This document shows, in pieces, positions 10,814 to 21,899 of a stretch of DNA of 64,000 nucleotides (positions within the stretch are counted from its first letter, which is position 1; every line of letters starts with the position of its first letter). The DNA lies in assembly GCA_027422505.1 (NCBI GenBank), contig JAPQWV010000005.1:12467501-12531500 (forward strand). Reading direction: 5' to 3'. The position numbers were made by a program, and so were the translations under genes. The notes under the pieces were generated by a model. The model made no database searches. It was not told where the DNA came from and saw only the letters and a program-made list of their open reading frames with translations. This DNA comes from Craterostigma plantagineum (lineage: Eukaryota; Streptophyta; Magnoliopsida; Lamiales; Linderniaceae).

Positions 10814-12142
10814 CTATATCCTTGGGCTGGTTAGAAATATCGTCCGTTCAGATTGCCCCCTACGCGTAAGAAGATCATCTAATTTCTTAATTCTCACATA
10901 TAACTTCTTACGTTCCTCGCCTAGGAGAGCATAATTATTTTCTACCGTCAGTTTAGCGGCTTGATAGGCATCTAGATCTTTACTAAGCTCACTAACCTTA
11001 GTATTAGATATTTCTAATTGAGCTTCTAAGTTGGTGATCTTAGTGGTAGCTTCGGTTATCCTACAATTTAGGGTGGTTTTCTCATTGAGATTCCTAACCA
11101 AGCAATTGTAGTTATTAGCTAGCCTATCTTCTAACTCTTTAATCTTTTCGCTATGCTGTCCTATTTGAGGTTGACTAGTCTCTCTAGAATGTAGGCTCTT
11201 AGTAAGTTCTTCTATTTTAGCACTAGAGCTTCTAAGTTCTGACTCGAGACTATTTATCTTCTCCCGAGACCTAGAAAGTTTATCCTCTACTTCCTTAATA
11301 CTTTTCTGCTCACGTTTCATGTTAGCATATTGTTTTTGATATGATTCTAACATGGTCAATAATGTAGAAGAAGAGTCTACCTCTTGTGATGAGGTGGATG
11401 CGCCATCTTCGTCAGTCTGATTGGATGTTTCGGCGTCACTGTCGTTATCAAGGCGTGCCATGAGGGCAAGATTCTCGTCTCCAGAACTAGACGTGTCTTC
11501 AAGCCAGTGGTCCTGCTCTGCCATGAGGGCTACACCTGCTTCCTTCTGCTTCGTGAGTTGAAGCTTCTTAGAGTAGTAATTAGCATCTATTTTCTTGGGA
11601 AAAGTGCATTCTCTGGCAAAATGACCAGGCTTGCCACAATTGAAGCAGTTGTTGGGCTCTTTAGTGTTTTTGACTTCGGGGCTCTCTGGTGCTTGTTCCT
11701 TCTTCTTAGAGCTTGAGGTCCGAAGTCTGTTGGCCGAGGATGAGGACTTCTTTTTGAAGTATTTCTTGCTCATCATTTTTCCAATTAAAGCCAACTGCTT
11801 CCCCAGTGCTTTCATGCTTGGCTCAGCGTCTAATTCTGAAACTTCTTCTGACTCGGATAATGAGGGAGGCCTAACGATCTTCTCTTTGCGAGGTTTTGTT
11901 CCACGCTTCTCTGAGACTAGAGCAACGGTGTTGTCAACCTGCTGGCCCTTCTGCTCTCTCTGAGTCTCGCAAACATCTTCCTCGTGTTGTGCGAGATTAT
12001 CAAACACTGCATGGATATCCAACTCCTCCAGATCTTTGTTTTGTCTAATTTGAGTGGATATCTTTTTCCAGTCCGAGGGCAGAGAGGATAGAAATCTGAT
12101 ATTTGTTTCCATGTTTGTTTTTGAGATTTCTATCTTCCTCAT
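10814..12142 (-). CDS. Copia element 2: gag core, 442 codons open
   Basis: The longest uninterrupted copia gag in the window. From the N-terminus: the end of the UBN2 domain (NIRFLSSLPSDWKKIS, NKDLEELDIHAVFDNL), a Ser/Lys/Glu linker, a zinc knuckle CFNCGKPGHFAREC near residue 165, an acidic segment, then about 170 residues of coiled coil. It lacks the first ~160 gag residues, which lie at 12143-12638 behind frameshifts. Closely similar to gag of element 1. Confidence 0.85.
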   Translation of the reverse strand: MRKIEISKTNMETNIRFLSSLPSDWKKISTQIRQNKDLEELDIHAVFDNLAQHEEDVCETQREQKGQQVDNTVALVSEKRGTKPRKEKIVRPPSLSESEEVSELDAEPSMKALGKQLALIGKMMSKKYFKKKSSSSANRLRTSSSKKKEQAPESPEVKNTKEPNNCFNCGKPGHFARECTFPKKIDANYYSKKLQLTKQKEAGVALMAEQDHWLEDTSSSGDENLALMARLDNDSDAETSNQTDEDGASTSSQEVDSSSTLLTMLESYQKQYANMKREQKSIKEVEDKLSRSREKINSLESELRSSSAKIEELTKSLHSRETSQPQIGQHSEKIKELEDRLANNYNCLVRNLNEKTTLNCRITEATTKITNLEAQLEISNTKVSELSKDLDAYQAAKLTVENNYALLGEERKKLYVRIKKLDDLLTRRGQSERTIFLTSPRI

Positions 12143-12638
12143 CTCGTTGAGAAGAGTGAGGTATCTTTGGTATGCATCATAGAGGCTCTCCTCCGGCTTA
12201 GCTTGAAGGAGTCATAAGCAGTGAGAATATTCGCCTTTTTTACCTTGATGCCTACTTCCGTCCTTTGCATCATCCTATGCAACTCATCCCACATTCCCTT
12301 AGCCGTTGGGAGGCTGTCTATCTATCTATAGATATCGTTGGGGATGCCTTGCATGAGTGTGTTCATGGCTATCAGATCTGCCTTAGCACGGGCCCTTTCC
12401 TCAATGGTGTATTCCCTAGGTTCCTTTAGTCGCCTAGTAGCGGGAATTGAAGGAGTAACCGTGTCATCACCGGCTACGTTGACCCAGAACTTTGCAGGTC
12501 CCTCTTCAAGTGACTGCAATAAATTTTCGGCTTGATCTTTCAGAGCTGTGAAGTTTAGGAAGCGGCTTCTCCAGACCTATATTCACCGCGTTGCAAGATC
12601 GACGGACGATTGTCGTTTCCTAGCGAGTATGCATCCAT
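12143..12638 (-). pseudogene. Copia element 2: frameshifted gag N-terminus
   Basis: The original start is the ATG at 12638 (MDAYSLGNDN, as in element 1). The UBN2 region continues in a different frame at 12322-12519 (GPAKFWVNVAGDD, RLKEPREYTIEERARAKADL), with a stop near 12320 and a small deletion near 12575. Gag is therefore not made intact. Confidence 0.8.
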
Positions 12639-13705
12639 CTCTCCTTTCCCCTTTTTTTTGTTGATGAAGGATCTTCGTTTGTTGTTTTGATGGATTTGAA
12701 TGATGTTATGTGCTTCACAAGTAGCAAATTCGTTAGTAGCATTTGATATTAAAGCAGTCGAGAATTATTTTTTATTCTATCTTTAGATTCTCGATCGAAA
12801 ATAATTCAGTCGAGATTAAAAGGTATGTTACTGTTCTCGTGCGAGAATGTGTGTCAGCGAGAAAATTTGCGAGCGAGAAAAACTTGTCCCAAAAACATTC
12901 GATCGATAAAAATCTTTGAATCGTGAATTTATTTCGATCGCAAGAAACAGTACTTAAAGAAGGTTTCTTGCTTAGTCAGAATCCTTTAACTACAGAAGTT
13001 TTTCGATCGTAAGTAATTTTCGCTTGGTCAAACTGTATTAGTTTTGACCGAAAAAAATTTCGACGGTAGTTTTGCGAGCGCAAAGGTCAAAATAGGTCTT
13101 CGTCGAAAAGTTTTTCGCTAAGTAACGCTCGAAAAATTTTCTACTAAAATCGTTCTTAGTAAGTACGGTTTTAGCGCTGACTTAGTGCTCTGATCGATAA
13201 AAATTCTCGCGCGGAGTTTTGCGATCGGGAAATTTCTGCGATCGAAAACTTTAGCGAGAAAAATTGAAGTCGCGTGAATAAAATCAGAACCCTAATTAAC
13301 CCTGATTCAACCAAAAACGAAGAATTAGACTATGAATTCGCAGGTTTATGCTCGTAATCAGATGTTTGATTCGCACAAACAGACAATTAAACACATTATG
13401 AGGCAAAATATGTCAATTTTAATCAAAATCAAACTGTGTTCAAGCTTGTTCTTCGCGCGAACAGCAACGATTCAAATCTGATCTATTCTGCTAAATTGAT
13501 ATTCAAACTGCTACGAATCTGATCGCCATCGATTTCTATTGCCAGAACAAGCACAGAAACATAAAAATCAAATCAGATACGCACAGAATTAGGCAATTCA
13601 GATCGAAAAATTATTTCGCGCCAAAACTGTTCTTCGCGTGAACAGTTCCAGAATGTAAAATTCGATCCAATTCTAACAATTTCGATTCAAAACAGAACGA
13701 ATCTG
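12639..13705 (-). other. Copia element 2 untranslated leader
   Basis: The ~1.07 kb between PBS and gag start matches the element 1 leader in length and in its CGAGAAAAATT/TTTTTCG self-complementary motifs. No ORF. Confidence 0.6.
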
Positions 13706-13718
13706 CTCTGATACCAAT
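13706..13718 (-). other. Primer binding site, tRNA-iMet
   Basis: TTGGTATCAGAGC on the minus strand, one base inside the LTR end. Confidence 0.85.
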
Positions 13719-13719
13719 T

Positions 13720-14068
13720 GTTAGGTCCCCGTTTGTCAAGTCAATCAATCCTAGGCATGAATTCTAAGAAAATCGATTAGAATTATTGAATTTGAACTTC
13801 GATCGAAAACCTTCAATGAAGAACACGAGAGAGAATTCCTTTAGTGAGAGGATGATTTCTGAGTTTCTCTCTCTAGAATTGAATTCGACTGCCTTTCGGA
13901 TTGATTCTCTAATTTTCTGTATTAAGCTCAATGTTTGTACAACTATTTATACCAAACAAACTTGGTATAAATATCAAACTAGTCCTAATCTATGGACTAA
14001 TACAAATAAAGCCCCTATCTACGAAGACAGCTAATGAATCAAAGCACAATTAAAGTTGATATTCTACA
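13720..14068 (-). repeat. 5' LTR of copia element 2 (349 bp)
   Basis: Begins TGTAGAATATC and ends GGACCTAACA in element orientation; same family as 8810-9159. It contains the TTTATACCAA/TTGGTATAAA palindrome at 13946-13971. The flank ATAGT (14069-14073) would be the target duplication, but the partner LTR is absent. Confidence 0.85.
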
Positions 14069-14229
14069 ATAGTCTTTCAAAAACAGATTTTATTAAGGCC
14101 CATATTTTTGGAAACAGCACATTATTACCTGTTATGATTTTCTAATCACACTTCTCTGGTGTTGTAGTTTCGACAGGATTTCCCGGTGTAAAAAAAAACT
14201 ATGACAACACCGGCGGACCTCGTTTACTC

Positions 14230-17200
14230 AACCGTAAAATGGATTCCAACCATTGATAATAATTATCAACTTGACCTGAGCACCTTCAAATGCCAAGACG
14301 AGATCATCCCTTCCATTTTGCGTAATCATCACCTGGGATATGCCTTCTCGGCATCCATTCAATTGTTCCATCTTCTCGCTGCACTTTGTAAATAGGAAAT
14401 TCATAGAAATCAAGACGAGCTCGTCGTACTCCCAGGACTGTGCTGATTCTGGCTCTTTCCTTTTCTTATCTTCGAAGAGTATCGACATTTGCTCCTTTTC
14501 CTCTGAGCGTAAGGCCTCGACAAAGAGAGAGCAGGTACCGTACGGTGGTTGGTCTCGGGAGATGAGTTAGACCCCTGACATCGAGCTCGTCTAACTTCTT
14601 GATCGTATCTTCCTTCCTCCAGATTTTCCTTCGTATCTCTTCTTGATATGGAGCAATCACTTTGACATTTTCCCACGGTAGCTTCTGTTCTTCTCCTATC
14701 TTTGACTTTGAGGGGGGCACTCCTCATCGACGACGGCGTGTTTGAGAAGCTCGGGAAGTTTTGGAATGTCGGCTTCGTAGTCTTCGCCTTCCTCGAGTTC
14801 ATCATCGTCGATAAGGGCCGGTTAACGTTTGCCTTCATGAGGAAGTATCTGGCATTATCCATTAAGCCCTTGGCCAAGGCTGGATCCATCAGCTTTGTTA
14901 ACCAGTCCTCATTGAAGATGTATTTCTCTACCGTTGTGTGTGGGTTGTAAAGTGTTTCGAGAGATATGATAGGTTCATTCGGCTGAAGGGACAGAGTAAG
15001 TGAGAATGGAGGATTGGAGGAGGTTCTCAGACTTGTGAGACTAGACAGTGAGAGGCTCGTGGCTGGTGAGGGAATTTCTATTTGAGGTGTGGAGGTCTGT
15101 TGGATTATTTTGGTAGTAGTTTGGGTGGATTTCTTTGTTTGTGTGGGTGTGGGTGGTTTGGTTCTGGTGGCTCGTGGCTGCGACTATTGAGGCCCGTTGT
15201 CAGGTGTGTTCTCCCCACCGGGACGACCCCCACCGTCAGGGTTGTCATGCGGTCGACGTGATGTTTGGGCCTCGCCTAGGTTAGGTTAGTTGAATGGAAG
15301 CTCGAGACGTCTAAGGACCTCCGCTTCATAATCTGTGAGCTTCGGTGCAGTGCGGAGTCTAGCCAGCAGGACTTCGATGAGTTCCGTGATTGGAACGTTG
15401 CACGGGCCGTCGTCAGAATCAGGAGAGGGATCGTCTTGAGAAGGTGCTTTTTCGGTGACGGGGGCTTTGCCTTTGTCTCGAGAGGATGTCCAAATTGCAC
15501 TGTACATTTGGGTCATGGAGTCTTCAAGATCTTTTGCGAATTCAGCGAGGCGATCATTGAGCCTGGCCTCCGTCACGAACGGGGAAAATAACCTGGCGGA
15601 GTCACGAAGACGTGCCGCCATCACAACATCAGTAGAAGGTACTGATGTGCCGCCTGTTTGCACAGGACTTGAGGAACCGAGGCCACTTAGGCTCACCGTT
15701 GACATCGATGCTGAGATGGACTCAGATCGATGGCTCAAATCATCAGCTGTTGTGGTGTTGACCGTTGTGGGACTTCCGCTCTGTCCCAGACTAGTAGCTA
15801 GTATAGAGACATCGAAGAGCGTTCTGGGCAGGTCACCAAGACCCGACAGTGTAAAAAAGGTGTATGTGTCCTAGTAAATGAAGAAATGTAGGTGGTGAGG
15901 GACTAGACTCGTTGTGGGCAATGAAAGTGCAGTGTGAGGTGGAGGACTGCGTATTACAACATCTACCCCCTCAGAGCGAGGAGGTGATGGCTGACGTGGT
16001 TCCTCGTGAGAATGTGAAACAATCATCTGTTGAGAGATGATTGAGTAGGCAGGTGGGGTACTTTGCGCGATTGGACCAGATGGCGCGACTTCTACTCGGG
16101 GGAAGACAAAGTCATCCCCTGCACCTATGGGATCGGTCCGAATTATTTGCTGACTAGAAGACAGAGAAGGACGGTCGTGCTTACGTTTAGTACGCCGTTC
16201 TGTTTTGCTGCTACCTGCATCCCCATTTGATCTTCTCTTTTGTTTTCCTTTAGGGGATGAGGAACTTCCTAGACCTACATTTGGATGTGAGGGTAGGCTT
16301 GTCCCTGGATTAGGTTCAACTGGAATGTGTTGAACCGTGGGAATATCATCGAGGTTTTAGGCTCTCAGGTATTTGTGAACTGTCGGATAGTTCAGATCGA
16401 GGAGTTGTAGAAGATAATCCGGTATAATCATGGCCTCCTGATCAAATTTTGTTTTGGTTGATATAATTTTCCCGAGCTTAGGGATGTCGTAGCCTTCAGT
16501 TGATGGACGACGTTCGATGTCGGGGTTGAGGTCGATGAAGTGTTGAACAAGGACGGGAAGCCAGCGTAAGTAGGGGAGTACCCTTGTAGATCCAAACTTC
16601 CGTCTTCGCATTTGGTCGAGGAGGTCAGACCATATCAATTGGGCGACATCGTAATTTTTGTTGAAGACAATGCCGTGGAAGATCAACATAATTTGGTAAT
16701 TGCAGCGGTCTGACCCAGTGTGCTTAGGGGATAAGCACTTGTTGACAATGAGAAACAGTGTACGCCATGGTTGAGGTATGTCTTTGGCGCAGATTCAGGT
16801 AGATGAATTGATTGTTCGGCATTATGTTTGTGGCCCATCAAAAGAAAGTCGGTGATTAGGTCGTGATCAGAGGGATGGGGATCGTATTGTAGTGAGTATG
16901 GGAGATTTAGTTGCGATCTAATGATGGCTGGTGTTAGAATCACAATGGTGTTATCAATTTTGGCTGACAGACGAGTTGGTTTTGGGTTACCGGTTGGGTT
17001 TTGAAGAGTGGCCCAAAATTATTGTACGTAGACTTCGGGGACGCACTCGGTTATATCAAAGGCTTTTTTTAATGGATGGTTTTGTAGGATTTTGAGGATG
17101 ATAGGGTCTGGGCGGGGTGTGTTTGCAAAGTCTAACTGCACGTTATTGGGCTGTCTTTGTGCCCAATTGTTAGAGTGGAAAACCTCATCGATTTCTCTCA

Positions 17201-17240
17201 CCATATTGAAGGATATGACTGTGTGGAGCAAAAATTTGAT
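14230..17240 (-). pseudogene. Extra ORF of a copia element, function unknown (decayed)
   Basis: About 3 kb of once-coding sequence on the same strand as, and downstream of, the copia pol at 18278. In order: 17019-17231 (MVREIDEVFHSNNW, HPLKKAFDITECVPEVYVQ); an in-frame CAA-to-TAA stop at 17016-17018 followed directly by FWATL; 16683-16943 (LTPAIIRSQLNLPYS); 16357-16689 (FNKNYDVAQLIWSDLLDQ, VLPYLRWLPVLVQHFIDL); a Ser/Pro-rich low-complexity stretch to ~15750; 15286-15738 (ARLNDRLAEFAKDLEDSM); and 14228-14889 (DPALAKGLMDNARYFLMKAN, EKMEQLNGCREGISQV). At least four stops or frameshifts. I do not recognise a domain. SIRE-type copia elements carry an extra ORF in this position; that link is inference. 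Confidence 0.5.
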
Positions 17241-18277
17241 TTGAGATTTACGAGCGAGTTAAAGTACAGAAAGAGATAGTAAAATCGGGCGATTCCTCAA
17301 GTCAAGATTGGTCAATGAATAAATTGGACACAGAGTCGGGCGATTCATCCAATCGGGCCAACATTAGGTGCCAAAAATAAATATCACATCAACTTAACTA
17401 CTCAAAATCAATTTGTGTGACACTAAATCCAATAATCGACGAAGAAGGCATCGGTTTCGTTCGCGGCGCTGAGCCCTCAAGTCAAAGATTTGTCGGTATC
17501 ATTTATCATGTTTGTCGGGACCATTATGATTTCGTTGGTTGATTTACGCCTATAAATAGACACGATTCGAGCAGCACGGTAATACCATAAAAGAAAGACC
17601 GAGCTCACAGAAATGAACTGGATTCAGCAGCAAGATCATGAAGAGAAGGAGGAACATGTGGAGTTAAGGCCTCGTTTTAAACGCAATTTAGATATGTTGG
17701 TGCTCGAGCTCTTTTTTCTTTCGTGTTTTATCTGTTGCTCTAATTGCTGTTCTATTTTGGGTCCTTACAAAGCGTACTGGCTTTTGAGAATGATCTATGT
17801 ATTTTGGTGATGTAATTTTCATGATTTGTGTTGGAAATGTCTTTTTGTATTTTGAGGGTGTTTTGCGTACTTGAGTTGTAATAGTGTTTTTCGCATTTGG
17901 AAGGTTGTATGAATCTTTTAAATATTAGTTTGTGAAAAGCATCTACTCCCCCTCAATATTTGAAGTTTTGGGAATTAAAATCTCTAAAGTAAAACTTAAT
18001 TTCCCGATTCATGAGTTCGGGCGATTCAAAAGTTGCAAAGGCAGTTTCGATCGATTTAGGAATCCGGCGATTTTGTGAGATAGCTGTGAAAAATTGTTAT
18101 TGTTAAGTTAGGGCATAATATGAAAAGCTCCCCCTTAATGTTAGATATTTTTTTTTTATTTTTAATAATATATAAAAGAGCAACATAAATGAGATTTAAA
18201 TGATTTATATACACAATATAATGTTCATGTTGGAACAATCGATCATGTTTTACGGTTCAACATGCATATCCTAGACA
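17241..18277 (-). other. Non-coding copia 3' region between pol and extra ORF
   Basis: Contains two polypurine-tract-like runs on the minus strand (TTAAGGGGGAGC near 18125-18136 and TTGAGGGGGAGTAG near 17946-17959) and several copies of a TCGGGCGATT motif (about 17285, 17337, 18015 and variants near 18060). That motif also occurs in the leader of element 3 (42650-42870), which supports assigning this stretch to element 3. No LTR copy is recognisable here. Confidence 0.45.
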
Positions 18278-19447
18278 CTAGAAATTGAAAGCGCTTTTCA
18301 TCCAAAGCCTTAGTGATTCAGCAAGTTGAAGATCAGTGTGAATGAAGTGGATTTCGATTGTGCCTTGTTCTACATGTTCTTTGATAAAATGATATCTAAT
18401 GTCAATATGTTTAGTGCGTGAATGATGTACGGGATTACTAGTTATAGCTATTGCACTTTTTGAGTCGCTAAAAATGGGGATATGATTTAAAGAAATGCCA
18501 AAGTCTCGTAGCTGGGTTCTCATCCACAAAATTTGTGAACAGCAACTTGCAGTAGCGACATATTCTGCCTCTGCCGTCAAAGTTGAGACACAGTTTTGTT
18601 TTCGAGACGACCAGCTTACGAGTTTACCCCCAAGAAATTGAGCAGCTCATGAGGTACTCTTCCTGTCCAGCTTGCATCCCGCGTAATTGGCATCCGTGTA
18701 TCCTACGAGTTCGAAGATTGGGTACTACCTAGGTTGGGAGTTCCTTTGAGGTATTTGAAGATCCTTTTGACGGCGAGCATGTGAGACTCTTTTGGGTCAG
18801 CTTGAAAGCGAGCACAGAGGCACGTGGCGAACATTAAGTCAGGTCGACTGGACGTGAGATAGAGCAGAGATCCTATCATGCCTCGATAAATTGTTTGGTT
18901 AACAGATTTGCCTGATGAGTCTGCATCAAGTTGCATGAAGTGGACATGGGAGTGCTTGCAGGATTGGAGTTGTCCAAGTTGTACTTCTTGAGGATGTCAT
19001 AAATGTACTTAGATTGGTTAATAAAGATTCCCTCGTGAAGGTGCTTAACTTGGAGACCCAAAAAGAAGCTTAGTTCTCCCATCATACTCATTTTGACTTT
19101 CTGCTTCATAAGATCTCCAAAGTTTCTGCATATCCTCGCATCCGTTAAGGCGAAGATGATGTCGTCAACGTAAATCTGTACTAACATTATGACTGTTTCG
19201 TCCTTCTTGATGAAAAGAGTCGTATCGATCTTCCCTTTTGTAAATCCGGAGGAGATGAGACAATCCGAAAGGACCTCGTACCAAGCTCTGGGAGCTTGTT
19301 AGTCCATAGAAAGCTTTATCGAGTCTGTATACGTGGTCTGGAAATTGTTCGCTCACAAAACCTTCAGGCTGAGATACAAAAACTTCTTCCTTCAGAATTC
19401 CGTTGAGGAATACAGTTTTGACATCCATCTGGTAGACTGCAAAGTTC
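18278..19447 (-). pseudogene. Copia element 3: C-terminal RT and RNase H
   Basis: Continues the RT that starts at 27481 and is split by the gypsy insertion at 19453-26633. Seen right to left: [24 protein letters not shown] (RVT_2 core), the catalytic YVDD box (~19180), SFFLGLQV, an RVT_2 C-terminal segment (GSLLYLTSSRPDL), and a Ty1-type RNase H (MTAEAEYVA, HSRTKHIDIRYHF) ending at 18278. Frameshifts lie near 19260, 18950 and 18620-18700. Downstream on the same strand lie PPT-like runs and the extra ORF. Confidence 0.9.
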
Positions 19448-19452
19448 TTGTG
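19448..19452 (-). other. Target-site duplication TTGTG (left copy)
   Basis: TTGTG directly precedes the LTR start TGTAGCGACCC and is repeated at 26634-26638 after the other LTR. Both copies fall in the copia RT coding sequence, which rejoins across them. Confidence 0.9.
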
Positions 19453-19842
19453 TGTAGCGACCCTCGTTTTCTAATTAAGGTTGGCGGATTTTCGAAACGT
19501 AAGTCGCGGAAGACACGTATGATAAAAACTTTTTCCTAAAAGATAATATAATACAACAAAATATTATTTTACATAGTATATCTATACAACGGGCGTAGCC
19601 CCAAAAATGTCAAAAGAACAAAAACCCTATTATCGCTCCACAGGTCTTCATCCATGTACCGCCCCGCCCTCAAAAGTCCGTGGAGCACCGCCACTAGCCG
19701 CTTTAGTCTTGACGCGTGTCAGCGTCAGACTCGGTACCTACAACACGTAAACACTGAGCGATTTGCCCAGTAGGTGAATAAAAATGTATGTATGCACGTG
19801 AATGCTCATTCCCAATCCTAATATCTCACATGCAATGTTCAC
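19453..19842 (-). repeat. Truncated 3' LTR of nested gypsy element A
   Basis: The first ~390 bases (plus-strand order) of the LTR seen complete at 24156-26633, with about ten substitutions and one 3-base indel by eye (~97% identity). It then switches abruptly to integrase coding sequence. About 2.1 kb of LTR, the polypurine tract and the integrase C-terminus/chromodomain are deleted. Confidence 0.85.
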
Positions 19843-20504
19843 TCCTTTCATCGGGGAAATCTAGGGCTCAACTTGCCCTTTCTTCCAAAACGCTTTACTC
19901 CTTTCATCGGGGAAATCTTCAGGAACACTTGATCATCTTCTGCAAATTCCAAAGGTCGTCGTCGATGATCTGCGTAATTTTTCTGACGACTCTGTGTGGT
20001 TCGCATCCTTTCTCGAATCTTAGTCACAGCTTCTGTCATTTCTCGGATCATATCGGGTCCTAACAATGTTCGCTCACCGATTTCGTCCCAATGGACTGGG
20101 GACCGGCACTTACGCCCGTATAAAGCCTCGTATGGTGCCATTCCAATTTTAGTGTGGAAACTATTGTTGTAAGAAAACTCTATCAGTGAGATACTTCTCC
20201 AGTTTCCCTTGAAATCGAGTACGCATGCCCGTAGCATATCTTCAAGAGTCTGAATCGTTCGCTCGGACTGCCCGTCGGTCTGGGGATGGTAAGCAGTGCT
20301 AAATGAGAGTTTGGTTCCCATCGCTTTCTGTAAGCTCTGCCAAAAGTTCGATAGAAATCTCGAATCTCGGTCCGAGACGATAGAGGTTGGAATTCCATGG
20401 AGGCGGATAATTTCCTGAATATATAATTCAGCGTAGCGTTCCATGGAAAAGGTAGAGCTAATGGGAAGGAAATTGGCTGATTTAGTTAGGCGATCTACAA
20501 TCAC
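19843..20504 (-). pseudogene. Gypsy A: integrase core and C-terminal part
   Basis: Ty3-type integrase: [24 protein letters not shown] (second catalytic Asp), [19 protein letters not shown] (catalytic Glu), [14 protein letters not shown], then [20 protein letters not shown]. It should continue into a C-terminal barrel and chromodomain, but stops at the deletion joint at ~19862. The upstream stop at 20505 (TAG where Trp is expected) separates it from the N-terminal half. Confidence 0.9.
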
Positions 20505-21468
20505 CTAAATAGCATCGTGGCCTTTCGTCGTTTTGGGTAAACCAACAACGAAATCCATCGTGATATGATCCCACTTCCATTCCGGAATGGGTAGAGGCTG
20601 TAGGGTTCCACCGGGTCGCTGGTGTTCCGCTTTAATCAATTGGCAGGTGATACATCGGTTCACAAATGCAGCGATGTCTTTCTTCATTCCCGGCCACCAG
20701 TACGTTATTCGTAAATCTTGATACATCTTTGTCCCGGCTCCTGGGTGTACTGAGTATGTGGCAGCGTGTGCTTCCGTCATTATTATTTGTCGCAGCTCCT
20801 CATTGTCAAGTACATAAAGACGATTCTTGTATAATAAAGCTCCATCCTCTCGTATTTTAAAATCCCCGGGTAACGCATCTTTCCTTTTGAGATAGAGTTC
20901 GTCTTCCTCTTGCGTCTTCCTAATCCGTTCTAGCAACGTAGGTTGAAGGGTTAACGCTGCTAGTTTTGTTTCAACTTCGCCTAAATTGACTATCTCTATT
21001 CCTAGTTGATGTAACTCTGCATTCATCGCTTTTCGACTTAGCGCATCTGCGACTACGTTTGCCTTGCCTGGGTGATAGCTGATAACGCAGTCGTAGTCCT
21101 TTACTAGTTCTAACCATCTTCGCTGGCGCATATTCAATTCCTTCTGAGTGAAGAAATACTTCAAGCTCTTATGGTTTGTAAAGATTTCGCATTTCTCTCC
21201 ATAGAGGTAATGTCTCCAGATCTTCAAAGCAAAGACCACAGCTGCCAGTTCTAAGTCGTGGGTCGGATAGTTCTTCTCGTATTCCTTTAACTGCCGTGAA
21301 GCATAGGCAATCACCTTTCCGTTCTGCATCAGCACGCATCCCAAACCATTCTTCAATGCATCGCTGTATATTGCAAATCCTCCGGTCCCTGATGGTACTG
21401 TCAATATTGGGGTAGAGGTAAGACGTTTCTTTAATTCTTGAAAACTCTGTTCGCATGCTTAGGTCCAC
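20505..21468 (-). pseudogene. Gypsy A: RNase H and integrase zinc-binding half
   Basis: Ty3-type RNase H ([52 protein letters not shown]) followed by the integrase HHCC region ([26 protein letters not shown]) and the first catalytic segment ([15 protein letters not shown]). An in-frame TAA near 21459 separates it from the RT, and a TAG at 20505 ends it before VIVDRL. Otherwise the frame is open. Confidence 0.9.
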
Positions 21469-21899
21469 TTGAATGGAACGTTCTTCCTCGTCAGATTTGT
21501 CAGTGTAGAAGCAATACTAGAGAAGTCCGCTATAAACTTACGGTAATATCCCGCAAGTCCAAGAAAACTTCGAACTTCGGTAGGAGTCGTAGGTCGTGGC
21601 CAGTTATTCACAGCTTCGATCTTACTCGGGTTCACAGAGATTCCATTTCTAGAAATCACGTGTCCCAAGAAGGCTACTTGCTCAAGCCAAATTTCGCATT
21701 TCTTGAATTTGGCGTAGAGCTGTTTCTTTCGCAGGATTGCTAAGACGGTTCGTAGATGGCTTTCGTGTTCGTCTCTTGTCTTAGAATAGATCAAAATATC
21801 GTCGATAAAGACGATAATGAACCGATCGAGGTAGTCTTTAAAGACTCGGTTCATTAGATCCATAAAAGCAGCTGGGGCTTTGGTCAGTCCAAAAGGCAT
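21459..21899 (-). pseudogene. Gypsy A: C-terminal reverse transcriptase
   Basis: [20 protein letters not shown], the catalytic [13 protein letters not shown] box, [16 protein letters not shown] and [13 protein letters not shown] are all present. It lies in a different frame from the N-terminal RT because two bases are missing at ~21895 (before MPFG). Confidence 0.9.

Noticed and set aside
14230..17240. Host plant protein-coding gene
   Set aside because: No introns, many stops, flanked on both sides by copia sequence of the same strand, and a matching C-terminal segment adjoins another copia PPT.
17613..17810. Plus-strand ORF with Cys/Leu-rich C-terminus
   Set aside because: Lies in the non-coding copia region, no homology I recognise, no supporting signals.
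18125..18136. 3' boundary (PPT/LTR) of copia element 3 at 18125 or 17946
   Set aside because: PPT-like runs exist but no LTR of the 43505 type follows, and same-strand coding continues beyond.
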